26,473 bases of DNA from positions 1-26,473 of the forward strand of contig NZ_NPEF01000017.1 of NCBI RefSeq assembly GCF_002811955.1, in the 5' to 3' direction. Shown here in pieces: positions 8,967 to 16,096 of this stretch (its first letter is position 1; each line of letters begins with the position of its first letter). This DNA comes from Leptospira ellisii (GTDB lineage: Bacteria; Spirochaetota; Leptospiria; Leptospirales; Leptospiraceae). The notes beneath the pieces are model-generated. The model was given only the letters and a program-made list of their open reading frames with translations, was not told where the DNA came from and did no database searches. A program made the translations under genes and the position numbers.

Positions 8967-10540
8967 AACCTTTCCTCAACGAACCGACGCGTGATTTTTC
9001 TAAAGAGATCCATCGAAACTGGATACGGGAAACGGTCCTAAAAACGAGAAACGGATTCCCCGTATTCGTACCGGCGGTCGTAAACGGGAAAAAAATTTCC
9101 GATCTAAAGACGGACGTCCATTCGAATCCGTCGCGTTCCTCCGAAATCGTATCCGAGTATTCGTTATCGGATGAACACGTCCTCGCGGAAGCCGTTCGAT
9201 GCTCCAAAGACGGGTTGGACGTATGGAAGGATTTCGGTGCCGAACGTAGGATCGAAATCCTTTTGAAAGCGGGAGATTTGTTAAACGAACACAGAAACGA
9301 ACTCTGCGCTTTGATGCTTTTGGAGACGGGAAAAACCGTGCCGGAAGCGGAGGCCGACATAGTGGAAGCGATCGACTTCTGCAGATACTACGCATCGGAG
9401 TATGAAAGGATTTTTCCCGGACGATCGGTGCGTCTTCCCGGAGAGGAGAACAGATATTTCTACAAACCGAAAGGTATCGTCGGCGTGATCGCACCCTGGA
9501 ATTTTCCTGCTGCGATCCTGACGGGAATGTGCGCCGCTCCTCTCGTATGCGGAAATGCGGTGTTGTTAAAACCGGCGGAACAATCCTCGGCGACCGCTTA
9601 CAGAATATACGAACTTTTCCTGCGCGCGGGAGTTCCCGAGGGAATCTTTCATCTTTTACCGGGTAAGGGAGAGACGATCGGAGCGGCACTCGTCAAACAT
9701 CCGTCGGTGTCGGTGATCAATTTCACCGGTTCGCGGGAAGTAGGTCTATCCATTCTCCGGGAATGCGCCGAAGTAAACGCGGAAACTAAAATCATTAAAC
9801 GCGCGTTATGCGAAATGGGCGGCAAAAATCCGATCATCGTCGATTCGGACGCGGATCTGGATCAAGCCGTGGAGGGAGCGATCCATTCCGCGTTCGGATT
9901 TCAGGGACAAAAGTGCAGCGCGCTTTCCCGAGTGATCGTGTTGGATTCCTGCTACGATACGTTCAAATCCAGATTCACGGAAGCGGCCGCTTCCTTAAGG
10001 ATGGGACCTCCCGAGGAATTATCATCGAAAGTAGGGCCGGTCATCGATGCGGAAGCGAGAACCAGACTCGAAGACGTAAGACGCAGACACAAGGATCGGA
10101 TCATCTTCGAAACCGAACTTTCGGACGAATTAAAACGGATCGGCAACTACGTTTCTCCGACGATCTTCGAAGAGAAAAACGAGGATTCGGAACTTCTTCA
10201 AAGGGAATTCTTCGGTCCGTTCGTTACGCTCTTGCGTGTTCCTTCCTTCGAACAAGCGATCCGATCGGCGAATAACTCCGATTATGCGTTAACCGCGGGA
10301 TTGTATTCCAGAAATCCGCATCACATCGAAGAGGCGAAATCCAAAATCGAAGCGGGAAATTTTTACGTAAACAGATCCATCACCGGAGCGATCGTGGAAA
10401 GACAACCGTTCGGAGGTTATAAACTTTCCGGAGTGGGCGCGAAAGCCGGCGGTCCCGATTATCTCAAAAGTTTTCTGGAAGCGGTAACCGTGACCGAAAA
10501 CACGATGCGCCGCGGATTTTCGGAGGACCTTATACGATGA
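8963..10540 (+). CDS. L-glutamate gamma-semialdehyde (1-pyrroline-5-carboxylate) dehydrogenase
   Basis: This aldehyde dehydrogenase, 525 residues, oxidises glutamate semialdehyde to glutamate with NAD+. It completes proline catabolism started by the preceding gene. Visible elements are GVIAPWNFPAAIL, the cofactor-pocket motif FTGSREVG, the general-base segment CEMGGKNP (Glu284), the nucleophile segment GFQGQKCSA (Cys318) and the C-terminal RQPFGGYKLSGVGAKAGGPD. The 34-residue spacing between catalytic Glu and Cys is normal for the superfamily. The start ATG overlaps the preceding stop by four bases. In many bacteria both activities are one PutA polypeptide; here they are separate but coupled, which fits substrate channelling between two proteins. 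It converges on the methyltransferase gene with 9 bp between them. Confidence 0.95.
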   Translation: MKPFLNEPTRDFSKEIHRNWIRETVLKTRNGFPVFVPAVVNGKKISDLKTDVHSNPSRSSEIVSEYSLSDEHVLAEAVRCSKDGLDVWKDFGAERRIEILLKAGDLLNEHRNELCALMLLETGKTVPEAEADIVEAIDFCRYYASEYERIFPGRSVRLPGEENRYFYKPKGIVGVIAPWNFPAAILTGMCAAPLVCGNAVLLKPAEQSSATAYRIYELFLRAGVPEGIFHLLPGKGETIGAALVKHPSVSVINFTGSREVGLSILRECAEVNAETKIIKRALCEMGGKNPIIVDSDADLDQAVEGAIHSAFGFQGQKCSALSRVIVLDSCYDTFKSRFTEAAASLRMGPPEELSSKVGPVIDAEARTRLEDVRRRHKDRIIFETELSDELKRIGNYVSPTIFEEKNEDSELLQREFFGPFVTLLRVPSFEQAIRSANNSDYALTAGLYSRNPHHIEEAKSKIEAGNFYVNRSITGAIVERQPFGGYKLSGVGAKAGGPDYLKSFLEAVTVTENTMRRGFSEDLIR

Positions 10541-10549
10541 GAATTTCGA

Positions 10550-11362
10550 TCACGGTTTTTTAGCGATCCCGATATAAGCCTCGGAGGAAAGGGATGCGGG
10601 AAGTTCGGAAAGATTTTCCTTAAGATAGGAAAGCATGATCCTCTTTTTTTCGATCCAAGCCGTTCCGTCCATATTTCGTTTCATCCATTGTAAAGGGGCG
10701 TTGCCTTCGATCATCGTCTCCAGAAATTCCTCCGCTCCCTTCACTTCGATCGAATTGGAAAAAGGAACGATTTCGATTTCCGTAAAACCTGCAAGGGCGA
10801 ATTGTTCCCGAAAGTAATCCGGATTCTCCAGACTTGCGATATTGGTTTGCGGGGAGGGAATCTCCGGATTGGCCGCGCGCAACGCTCCGAACAGAAGTTG
10901 CATCAAAGGGGAACGTGAAACGGGGGCCCAACTGGAGATCGCCGCGCGTTTTCCAGGTTTTAAAACGCGATAAATCTCCGTTAAACCCTTCCGTTTATCG
11001 GGAAAAAACATTAAACCGAACATGGAAAACGCCGCGTCGAAACCGTTCTCCGCAAAACGCAGATTTTGTCCGTCCATCACTTCGGCGATCACGTTGTCGG
11101 AATTCGTTTCCGCAATTCCGATCTTCAACTGATCGATCATCTTTTCCGAAAAATCGATCGCGTGGACCGTTTTTACCGATCGGCTCAGCGGAATGGCAAG
11201 CGTTCCCGGACCTGCGGCCACGTCGAGAATTACGTCGTTCGCCCCCGGAGCGATCCAATCCGCGGCTTTCCGGGAGTAAGCCGCCAAAAACTGTTTCGTA
11301 TTTTTCGCGTAACCTTCCGCGACTAAGGACCAAGGTTCTACCGAAGACATTGGGTTGGACAT
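10550..11362 (-). CDS. Class I SAM-dependent methyltransferase
   Basis: A 270-residue Rossmann-fold methyltransferase of the UbiE/Methyltransf_11-like kind. Motif I is VILDVAAGPG (44-53), the acidic end of strand 2 is HAIDFS (68-73), MDGQNLRFAENGFDAAFSMF covers motifs II and III, and LKPGKRAAIS is the post-motif segment. The substrate cannot be assigned from these motifs. Two nearby in-frame ATGs (residues 1 and 5) both lack a clear ribosome site, so the exact start is uncertain by four residues. It is transcribed divergently from the arsR-type gene across 206 bp. It might therefore share the regulatory region of the SRPBCC cluster, but the operator described there lies next to arsR, about 180 bp from this start. 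Confidence 0.88.
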   Translation of the reverse strand: MSNPMSSVEPWSLVAEGYAKNTKQFLAAYSRKAADWIAPGANDVILDVAAGPGTLAIPLSRSVKTVHAIDFSEKMIDQLKIGIAETNSDNVIAEVMDGQNLRFAENGFDAAFSMFGLMFFPDKRKGLTEIYRVLKPGKRAAISSWAPVSRSPLMQLLFGALRAANPEIPSPQTNIASLENPDYFREQFALAGFTEIEIVPFSNSIEVKGAEEFLETMIEGNAPLQWMKRNMDGTAWIEKKRIMLSYLKENLSELPASLSSEAYIGIAKKP

Positions 11363-11517
11363 GATTCAAAGGGTCGTCATAGCCCCGACGATTTCCAGCA
11401 GAATCTTCCTATAAAATGCAAAACCGAATTCGAGTGGACAAGCCTTGAATTTGAGGGTATTCTCCGGAGGCTTCTTCCGGCCCATCCCTTAAGGATAACT
11501 TTTTTATAACAAAGAGC

Positions 11518-11544
11518 TTGACGTTTGGATCCGATTTCTATAAT
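11518..11544 (+). promoter_or_regulatory. Probable sigma70-type promoter of the arsR cluster
   Basis: TTGACG at 11518-11523 and a perfect TATAAT at 11539-11544 are separated by 15 bp, slightly short of the 17-bp optimum. The expected transcription start, near 11551, falls inside the palindromic operator that follows, leaving a leader of roughly 18 nt before the arsR ATG. Confidence 0.65.
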
Positions 11545-11576
11545 TTAACCTAAAGGTTAATTAACCATATGGTTCA
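11545..11576 (+). promoter_or_regulatory. Tandem palindromic operator overlapping the arsR start codon
   Basis: Two directly adjacent 16-bp units each contain inverted half-sites around a 4-bp spacer. The first is TTAACC-TAAA-GGTTAA (11545-11560) and the second is TTAACC-ATAT-GGTTCA (11561-11576). The junction itself, GGTTAATTAACC (11555-11566), is also a perfect palindrome. AACCATATGGTT (11563-11574) contains the ATG at 11569. The array begins immediately after the -10 box and covers the expected transcription start, the AAAGG ribosome site (11552-11556) and the first codons. Dimeric ArsR-family repressors bind such sites, so autorepression is the natural inference. The half-sites do not recur in other intergenic regions of this window. 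Confidence 0.75.
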
Positions 11577-11952
11577 ACAAGAAGCTACCACGGATCCACT
11601 CAGCCTTACTTTTGCAGCCCTGGCAGACCCGACTCGGCGTAAAATTTTGGCTACGCTGCGTTATGGAGAAGTCACCGTAAAACAATTGGCGGAACCGTTT
11701 GCCATGAGTCTTCCGGCGATCACAAAACACCTGAAAGTTTTGGAAAGAGCCGGTTTGATTTCACGAGGGAAGGAAGCGCAGTGGAGACCTTCCCGCCTGG
11801 AAGCAGGCCCGTTGAAGGAAGTGGCGGATTGGCTGGACGATTACCGACAAATCTGGGAAGCCCGGTTCGACCGGTTGGACGAGTATTTGCGGGAACTGCA
11901 GCAAAAAACAATACAAGAAAGGAACGTCGATCATGAATCAGGACAAAATTAA
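11569..11952 (+). CDS. ArsR-family (SdpR-like) transcriptional repressor
   Basis: A winged helix-turn-helix protein of 127 residues. LADPTRRKILATL (18-30) is the classic first-helix signature of ArsR regulators. VTVKQLAEPFAMSLPAITKH (35-54) forms the HTH, and LKVLERAGLISRGKEAQWR enters the wing. There is no cysteine in the protein, so the ELCVCDL metal site of ArsR/SmtB sensors is absent. This fits the SdpR-like group that is commonly encoded beside AHSA1/SRPBCC genes, exactly as here. Its 3' end overlaps the DoxX gene by 20 bp, so repressor and downstream genes are co-transcribed. The operator over its start codon suggests autoregulation. The inducing signal is not readable. Confidence 0.93.
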   Translation: MVQQEATTDPLSLTFAALADPTRRKILATLRYGEVTVKQLAEPFAMSLPAITKHLKVLERAGLISRGKEAQWRPSRLEAGPLKEVADWLDDYRQIWEARFDRLDEYLRELQQKTIQERNVDHESGQN

Positions 11953-12325
11953 AAATATCGTATATTGGATCACCACCGCCCTTACGGCGCTCAATTACGC
12001 CTTCGCGGGATTCTCCTATATCCATCAAGGACCGGAAGTCGTGGCGGGAATGTCGCAGTTGGGATATCCGCTCTACTTCGTCAGCCTTCTGGGGTTTTGG
12101 AAATTTCTCGGAGCGGTCGCGATCGCCGCGCCACGTCTCGCCTTGGTCAAAGAATGGGCTTATGCCGGAATGTTCATCAACCTGACCGCGGCGTCCTATT
12201 CCTGCGCGGTCAGCGGACTTGAAACGTTCCATATAATCATGCCGTTGATCGGACTCGTTCTCGTCGCGCTCTCCTGGGCGCTGAGACCCGCAAGCAGAAG
12301 ACTGGAAGGAGTTTGGCATCTATAA
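11933..12325 (+). CDS. DoxX-like small membrane protein (first in cluster)
   Basis: 130 residues with four predicted membrane helices: NIVYWITTALTALNYAFAGF, YFVSLLGFWKFLGAVAIAA, WAYAGMFINLTAASYSCAV and IIMPLIGLVLVALSWAL. This architecture and the GFWKFLGAVAI segment match the DoxX-like family. Family members are associated with membrane redox or stress complexes, but most, including this one, have no defined activity. A ribosome site (AAAGGAA) lies 11 nt before the ATG, and the gene begins inside the end of the ArsR gene. DoxX-like genes are often found beside ArsR/SRPBCC pairs, which supports membership of this operon. Confidence 0.85.
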   Translation: MNQDKIKNIVYWITTALTALNYAFAGFSYIHQGPEVVAGMSQLGYPLYFVSLLGFWKFLGAVAIAAPRLALVKEWAYAGMFINLTAASYSCAVSGLETFHIIMPLIGLVLVALSWALRPASRRLEGVWHL

Positions 12326-12331
12326 AAGAAT

Positions 12332-12357
12332 ATTATATTAAATTTTAATAATATAAT
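12332..12357. repeat. AT-rich inverted repeat between doxX-like and first AHSA1 gene
   Basis: ATTATATT (12332-12339) pairs with AATATAAT (12350-12357) across a 10-nt loop. It contains only A and T, unlike the flanking genes. Its last six bases read TATAAT, so it could be an internal promoter -10 rather than an RNA hairpin; no good -35 is visible. Confidence 0.4.
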
Positions 12358-12377
12358 AGGCCGAAACGGAGCATTTT

Positions 12378-12866
12378 ATGAATAAACTCGACGAAACGAA
12401 AAACGAACTGGTGATTGTCAGGATCTTCGACGCACCCAGAGAACTGGTTTTCAAAGCCTGGACCGAACCGGAAAGGCTGATGAGCTGGTGGGGGCCGAAG
12501 GATTTCACTTCTCCCGGCTGCAAGTTGGAACCGCACGTCGGCGGAAAGTATCACTTCGGAATGCTCTCCGCCGAGGGACAGGAATTCTGGAGTACGGGAA
12601 AATTCCTGGAATTCGTCCCTCCCGAAAAGATCGTGTTCACCGATCATTTCGCGGATAAGGACGGGAATCCGGTTCCCGCTTCGTATTACGGAATCCCCGA
12701 TTTTCCGGAGGAATTGATCGTATCCGTCCATTTCGAGGAATTCGAGGGAAAAACCAAGATGACCTTGAGACACGCCGGATTGCCTGCCGGAGAAATGTCG
12801 GAAATGACCGGCGCCGGATGGAACCAATCCTTCGACAAACTGGAAGAAACTCTTTCCCGAAAATAA
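12378..12866 (+). CDS. SRPBCC (AHSA1-type) domain protein A
   Basis: This 162-residue START/SRPBCC-fold protein has the signature of the bacterial AHSA1-like family: VRIFDAPRELVFKAWTEPER at 14-33, WWGPKDFTSP at 37-46 and GGKYHF at 55-60. It ends with a long amphipathic helix, GWNQSFDKLEETL. The fold encloses a hydrophobic cavity. The name comes from the Hsp90 activator Aha1, but there is no evidence of chaperone activity for stand-alone bacterial members. GGAG lies 6 nt before the ATG. It is the first of four AHSA1-type paralogues in this cluster and the most divergent in its middle section, where DFPEELIVSVHFEE replaces the shorter loops of the others. Confidence 0.9.
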   Translation: MNKLDETKNELVIVRIFDAPRELVFKAWTEPERLMSWWGPKDFTSPGCKLEPHVGGKYHFGMLSAEGQEFWSTGKFLEFVPPEKIVFTDHFADKDGNPVPASYYGIPDFPEELIVSVHFEEFEGKTKMTLRHAGLPAGEMSEMTGAGWNQSFDKLEETLSRK

Positions 12867-12877
12867 ATATTAAAACT

Positions 12878-12889
12878 CTAATATATTAG
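12878..12889. promoter_or_regulatory. 12-bp palindrome overlapping the ribosome site of AHSA1 gene B
   Basis: CTAATATATTAG is a perfect palindrome, and its last two bases begin the AGGAG (12888-12892) that lies 6 nt before the ATG at 12899. It could serve as a protein-binding site or weak RNA stem affecting translation; nothing further can be shown from sequence. Confidence 0.3.
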
Positions 12890-12898
12890 GAGATCATA

Positions 12899-13375
12899 AT
12901 GAGTATCGCTAACAACTCTTCGAGCACGGCCGACCGCGAAATAGTCGCGGTTCGGATCTTCGACGCTCCGAGAAGCCTGGTGTATCAGATGTGGACCGAT
13001 CCGGAACACATAGTCCACTGGTGGGGACCGAACGGTTTCACGAACACGATCGAAACGATGGAAGTCGAACCCGGCGGTGTCTGGAAATTCGTCATGCACG
13101 GAGCCGACGGAACGGATTATCCGAACCTGATCACGTATCTCGAAGTGATCCGCCCGGAAAAACTGGTGTATAAACACGGTTCCGATATGGAGGATCATCC
13201 AGGAGATTTCGAAGTGACCGTGCTCTTTACGGAAGAAGACGGGAAAACGAAAATCGAAATGAGAATGTTGTTCAAAACCGCAGAACAAAGAAACGAGGTC
13301 GTCGACAAATACGGCGCCGTGGAAGGACTCAATCAGACGATGGGACGCCTCCGCGAATACCTCGAAAAACTATAA
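12899..13375 (+). CDS. SRPBCC (AHSA1-type) domain protein B
   Basis: A 158-residue AHSA1-type SRPBCC protein: VRIFDAPRSLVYQMWTDPEH at 18-37, WWGPNGFTNT at 41-50, GGVWKFVMHGADGTDYPN at 59-76, and a C-terminal amphipathic helix. It is closest to protein C, sharing the MHGxDGTDYPN segment and WWGPxGFTNT. At DNA level 13094-13127 matches 14161-14194 with two mismatches, indicating a fairly recent duplication. A clear AGGAG precedes the ATG. The ligand is unknown. A hydrophobic small-molecule or lipid-binding role is the family-level expectation, not something seen here. Confidence 0.9.
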   Translation: MSIANNSSSTADREIVAVRIFDAPRSLVYQMWTDPEHIVHWWGPNGFTNTIETMEVEPGGVWKFVMHGADGTDYPNLITYLEVIRPEKLVYKHGSDMEDHPGDFEVTVLFTEEDGKTKIEMRMLFKTAEQRNEVVDKYGAVEGLNQTMGRLREYLEKL

Positions 13376-13398
13376 TCCGATTAGAAAGGGAGAATTTT

Positions 13399-13947
13399 AT
13401 GTCCAAACTCAAATCCGTTCTGGCCTCCGTCGCGGGGCTTCTAATCCTATTCGTCTTAGGAACGTTAGCCTACGCTTCGACGAAACCGGATACCGTTCAC
13501 TACCAACGTTCCCTGAAAATCGACGCTCCGGCGGAAAAAATATTCGCGCTCATCGTCGACTTTCATTCCTGGGGAAAGTGGTCTCCTTGGGAGAAGTTGG
13601 ATCCGAACATGCAGCGTTCCTACAGCGGTTCGCCGAACGGTTTGGGATCGATATACGAATGGTCCGGCAACAGCGATATAGGGAAAGGTCGTATGGAAAT
13701 CACAGCCGCCGATTCTCCCTCTAAGATCGTGATCAAGTTGGATTTTTTGGAACCGTTCGAAGCCCACAATACGGCGGAGTTCACGATCTCGCCGAAGGAC
13801 GGAGGAAACGAAGTCACCTGGGCGATGCACGGACCGAACCATATCTTTTCCAAAGTCTTATGTTTGTTCTTAGATATGGACGCGATGATCGGGGAAGACT
13901 TCGATAAGGGGTTAAATTCCATCAAAAACATAGCGGAAACGAAATAA
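13399..13947 (+). CDS. Membrane-anchored SRPBCC (polyketide cyclase-like) protein
   Basis: 182 residues. Residues 5-27 (KSVLASVAGLLILFVLGTLAYA) form one N-terminal transmembrane or uncleaved signal segment. After it comes a START-fold domain of the polyketide cyclase/dehydrase type: SLKIDAPAEKIFALIVDFHS, then WGKWSPWEKLDPNM. The WSPWEKLDP segment is typical of this SRPBCC subgroup, often annotated as transcription activator effector-binding or polyketide cyclase. It lacks the WWGP signature of its neighbours, so it is a more distant fold relative rather than a duplicate. An AAGGGAG ribosome site lies 7 nt before the ATG. The domain would sit on the outer face of the inner membrane if the segment inserts N-in, unlike the cytoplasmic A-D proteins. 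Confidence 0.87.
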   Translation: MSKLKSVLASVAGLLILFVLGTLAYASTKPDTVHYQRSLKIDAPAEKIFALIVDFHSWGKWSPWEKLDPNMQRSYSGSPNGLGSIYEWSGNSDIGKGRMEITAADSPSKIVIKLDFLEPFEAHNTAEFTISPKDGGNEVTWAMHGPNHIFSKVLCLFLDMDAMIGEDFDKGLNSIKNIAETK

Positions 13948-13965
13948 CGAAATAAGGAGAATTAC

Positions 13966-14436
13966 ATGAGCGATCCGAAAAATACGGCTACGGATTCGGA
14001 GCGGGAAGTTGTCAGCGTTCGAATCGTAAACGCGTCCAAAGAGACCGCCTTCCGTGCTTGGACCGATCCGAATCACCTGCAACGTTGGTGGGGACCGAAG
14101 GGTTTTACGAACACCTTTTACGAATACGATCTCAGACCGGGAGGAAACTGGCGTTTTACGATGCACGGACCGGACGGAACGGATTATCCGAACCACAGCG
14201 TTTTCGTCTCGATCGTTCCGGCGGAAAAACTCGTGTTCGATCACATTTCGGGCCACAAATTCCGCGTGACGACTACGTTCGAAGAGGAATCTTCCCGAAA
14301 GACGAAGGTCACCTTTCGAATGTTATTCGAAACCGCGGAGGAATGCGAAAGATCCAAAAAGTACGTCGTTCAGGGGAACGAGGAGAACTTCGACAAACTG
14401 GAAACGGAACTGGCGGGAATGACGAATGCCGTCTAA
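13966..14436 (+). CDS. SRPBCC (AHSA1-type) domain protein C
   Basis: A 156-residue paralogue of protein B. The helix-1 region reads VRIVNASKETAFRAWTDPNH, with Asn-Ala-Ser replacing the Asp-Ala-Pro common to A, B and D. WWGPKGFTNT and GGNWRFTMHGPDGTDYPN follow. The C-terminal helix is NEENFDKLETEL. AAGGAG lies 7 nt before the ATG. It is separated from the membrane-anchored SRPBCC gene by only 18 bp and clearly belongs to the same transcript. Function is inferred only as hydrophobic ligand binding. Confidence 0.9.
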   Translation: MSDPKNTATDSEREVVSVRIVNASKETAFRAWTDPNHLQRWWGPKGFTNTFYEYDLRPGGNWRFTMHGPDGTDYPNHSVFVSIVPAEKLVFDHISGHKFRVTTTFEEESSRKTKVTFRMLFETAEECERSKKYVVQGNEENFDKLETELAGMTNAV

Positions 14437-14501
14437 CGTCGTTGCGGCGATTTAGGCGAAAGATCCCGTCTCAAGCGATTCGAAATAGAATAAAAAATCG
14501 A

Positions 14502-14538
14502 GGCGGATAAAAACGTTCCGATCCGGGAACGTTCCGCC
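14502..14538 (+). promoter_or_regulatory. Strong hairpin between AHSA1 gene C and the efflux pump gene
   Basis: AACGTTCC (14512-14519) pairs perfectly with GGAACGTT (14526-14533) across a 6-nt loop. Outside it GGCGG (14502-14506) can pair with CCGCC (14534-14538). No T-run follows, so it is not a classical terminator. It may be an attenuator, an RNA-processing signal setting pump expression apart from the upstream genes, or an operator. Confidence 0.5.
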
Positions 14539-14569
14539 CCATTATCAAACAACGTAAGAAGCAACAAAC

Positions 14570-16096
14570 ATGAAACAAACGAATACGAATCTCGCGGGAC
14601 GAAAGGAATGGATCGGCCTCGCGGTCATAGCACTTCCCTGTCTTTTATACGCGATGGACTTGACGGTTCTTTACTTGGCGGTTCCTCATTTGACCGAGGA
14701 TTTGAAACCCACCGGTTCCCAACTTCTTTGGATCGTTGACATATACGGATTTCTTGTGGCCGGGTTTTTAGTCACCATGGGCACGTTAGGCGATCGAATC
14801 GGCAGAAGAAAACTTCTGATGATCGGCGCAGCCGCCTTCGGAGTGGCGTCGGTGTTGGCGGCGTTTTCGAAGACCGCGGAAATGCTGATCGCGACGAGGG
14901 CATTATTGGGAATCACGGCGGCCACGCTCGCCCCTTCCACCTTATCCCTCATTCGAAATATGTTCCTGGACGCCAATCAGAGAACGGTCGCGATCGGAAT
15001 CTGGGGAACCAGCTTCTCCGTAGGCGGCGCCATAGGACCGTTAGTCGGAGGTGTCCTTCTCGAACATTTCTGGTGGGGATCGGTGTTTCTTTTAAGCGTT
15101 CCGGTGATGATCCTATTATTGATCATGGGTCCGAAACTTCTACCGGAGTTCAAGGATCCGAACGCAGGAAAACTGGATTTGCCGAGCGCGTTTCTTTCCT
15201 TGACGTCCGTTCTTACCGTCATCTACGGATTAAAACAGGTCGCGGAACACGGATGGGGAATCCTTCCCTCCCTCTACATTTTGATCGGATCCGGAATCGG
15301 AATCTGGTTCGTACGAAGACAAAAGACGTTAACCGATCCTTTGATCGATCTCAAACTGTTCGAATCTCCGGCGTTTAACGCCGCGTTGATCGCGAACACT
15401 CTCACCATCTTCGTCGGATTAGGAAGTTTTCTTTTTATCGCGCAATACCTCCAGTTGGTCCTCGGCTTATCGCCGTTGGAAGCTGGACTTTGGACTCTGC
15501 CTTCCGCCGCCGGAAACGTCGTCGGCTCGCTGACGGTTCCTATGATCGTCAGGAAAGTCCGTCCCGTATTCGTAGTCATCGGAGGATTGATACTGACCGC
15601 GATCGGTTTCGCATTTTACTCCCTCGTTAACGACCATTCCGGGCTCGCCTATATCGTGTTAGGTTCCATAGTCCTTTCGTTGGGAATCTGCGCCGTCGTG
15701 ATTTTGGGAACGGATATCATCGTCGGAGCGGCCCCGCCTGAAAAAGCGGGGGTCGCCGCTTCGATCTCCGAGACCGGGGCCGAGTTCGGCGGAGTATTGG
15801 GAATCGCGGTGCTGGGAAGTATAGGAACGGCGGTTTATAGAAGCAGAATGGACGTGATTTCCGCACAAGGAGTGGATCCGACGGTGGTGCAGACGGCGCA
15901 AGGAACGTTAGGCGCAGCTGTATCCGTCGCGAAGGGGCTTCCGGAGCAGATCAGCTTGTCGCTGTTAGGTGCCGCGAAAGACGCGTTCACGGATTCGCTC
16001 CAGATAGTATCGATCATCTGCGCCGCGATCTCGATTCTTCTGGCGGTTTCCGTGGTTGTAATGCGCAAAAATCTCGAAAAAAACGAGGAAACGTGA
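14570..16096 (+). CDS. MFS drug efflux transporter, DHA2 family (QacA/SmvA-like, 14 helices)
   Basis: A 508-residue proton-coupled exporter in the inner membrane. The start of helix 1 and loop closely follow QacA/SmvA: AMDLTVLYLAVPHL (28-41) and QLLWIVDIYGFLVAGF (51-66). Asp30 and Asp57 match QacA Asp34 and Asp61 (recalled, not aligned). Motif A is GTLGDRIGRRK (71-81); the antiporter motif C is GGAIGPLVGG (152-161). Fourteen hydrophobic segments can be counted. QacA and SmvA export cationic lipophilic compounds such as quaternary ammonium biocides and methyl viologen. Substrate range here is inferred from similarity only. It has a weak AAGAAG ribosome site, follows a hairpin, and its stop overlaps the GTG start of AHSA1 gene D. 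Confidence 0.92.
   Translation: MKQTNTNLAGRKEWIGLAVIALPCLLYAMDLTVLYLAVPHLTEDLKPTGSQLLWIVDIYGFLVAGFLVTMGTLGDRIGRRKLLMIGAAAFGVASVLAAFSKTAEMLIATRALLGITAATLAPSTLSLIRNMFLDANQRTVAIGIWGTSFSVGGAIGPLVGGVLLEHFWWGSVFLLSVPVMILLLIMGPKLLPEFKDPNAGKLDLPSAFLSLTSVLTVIYGLKQVAEHGWGILPSLYILIGSGIGIWFVRRQKTLTDPLIDLKLFESPAFNAALIANTLTIFVGLGSFLFIAQYLQLVLGLSPLEAGLWTLPSAAGNVVGSLTVPMIVRKVRPVFVVIGGLILTAIGFAFYSLVNDHSGLAYIVLGSIVLSLGICAVVILGTDIIVGAAPPEKAGVAASISETGAEFGGVLGIAVLGSIGTAVYRSRMDVISAQGVDPTVVQTAQGTLGAAVSVAKGLPEQISLSLLGAAKDAFTDSLQIVSIICAAISILLAVSVVVMRKNLEKNEET

Noticed and set aside
9000..9689. Long minus-strand frame of 229 codons inside the P5C dehydrogenase gene
   Set aside because: It is antisense to a fully conserved enzyme, rich in Arg, Ser and Pro, and matches no family.
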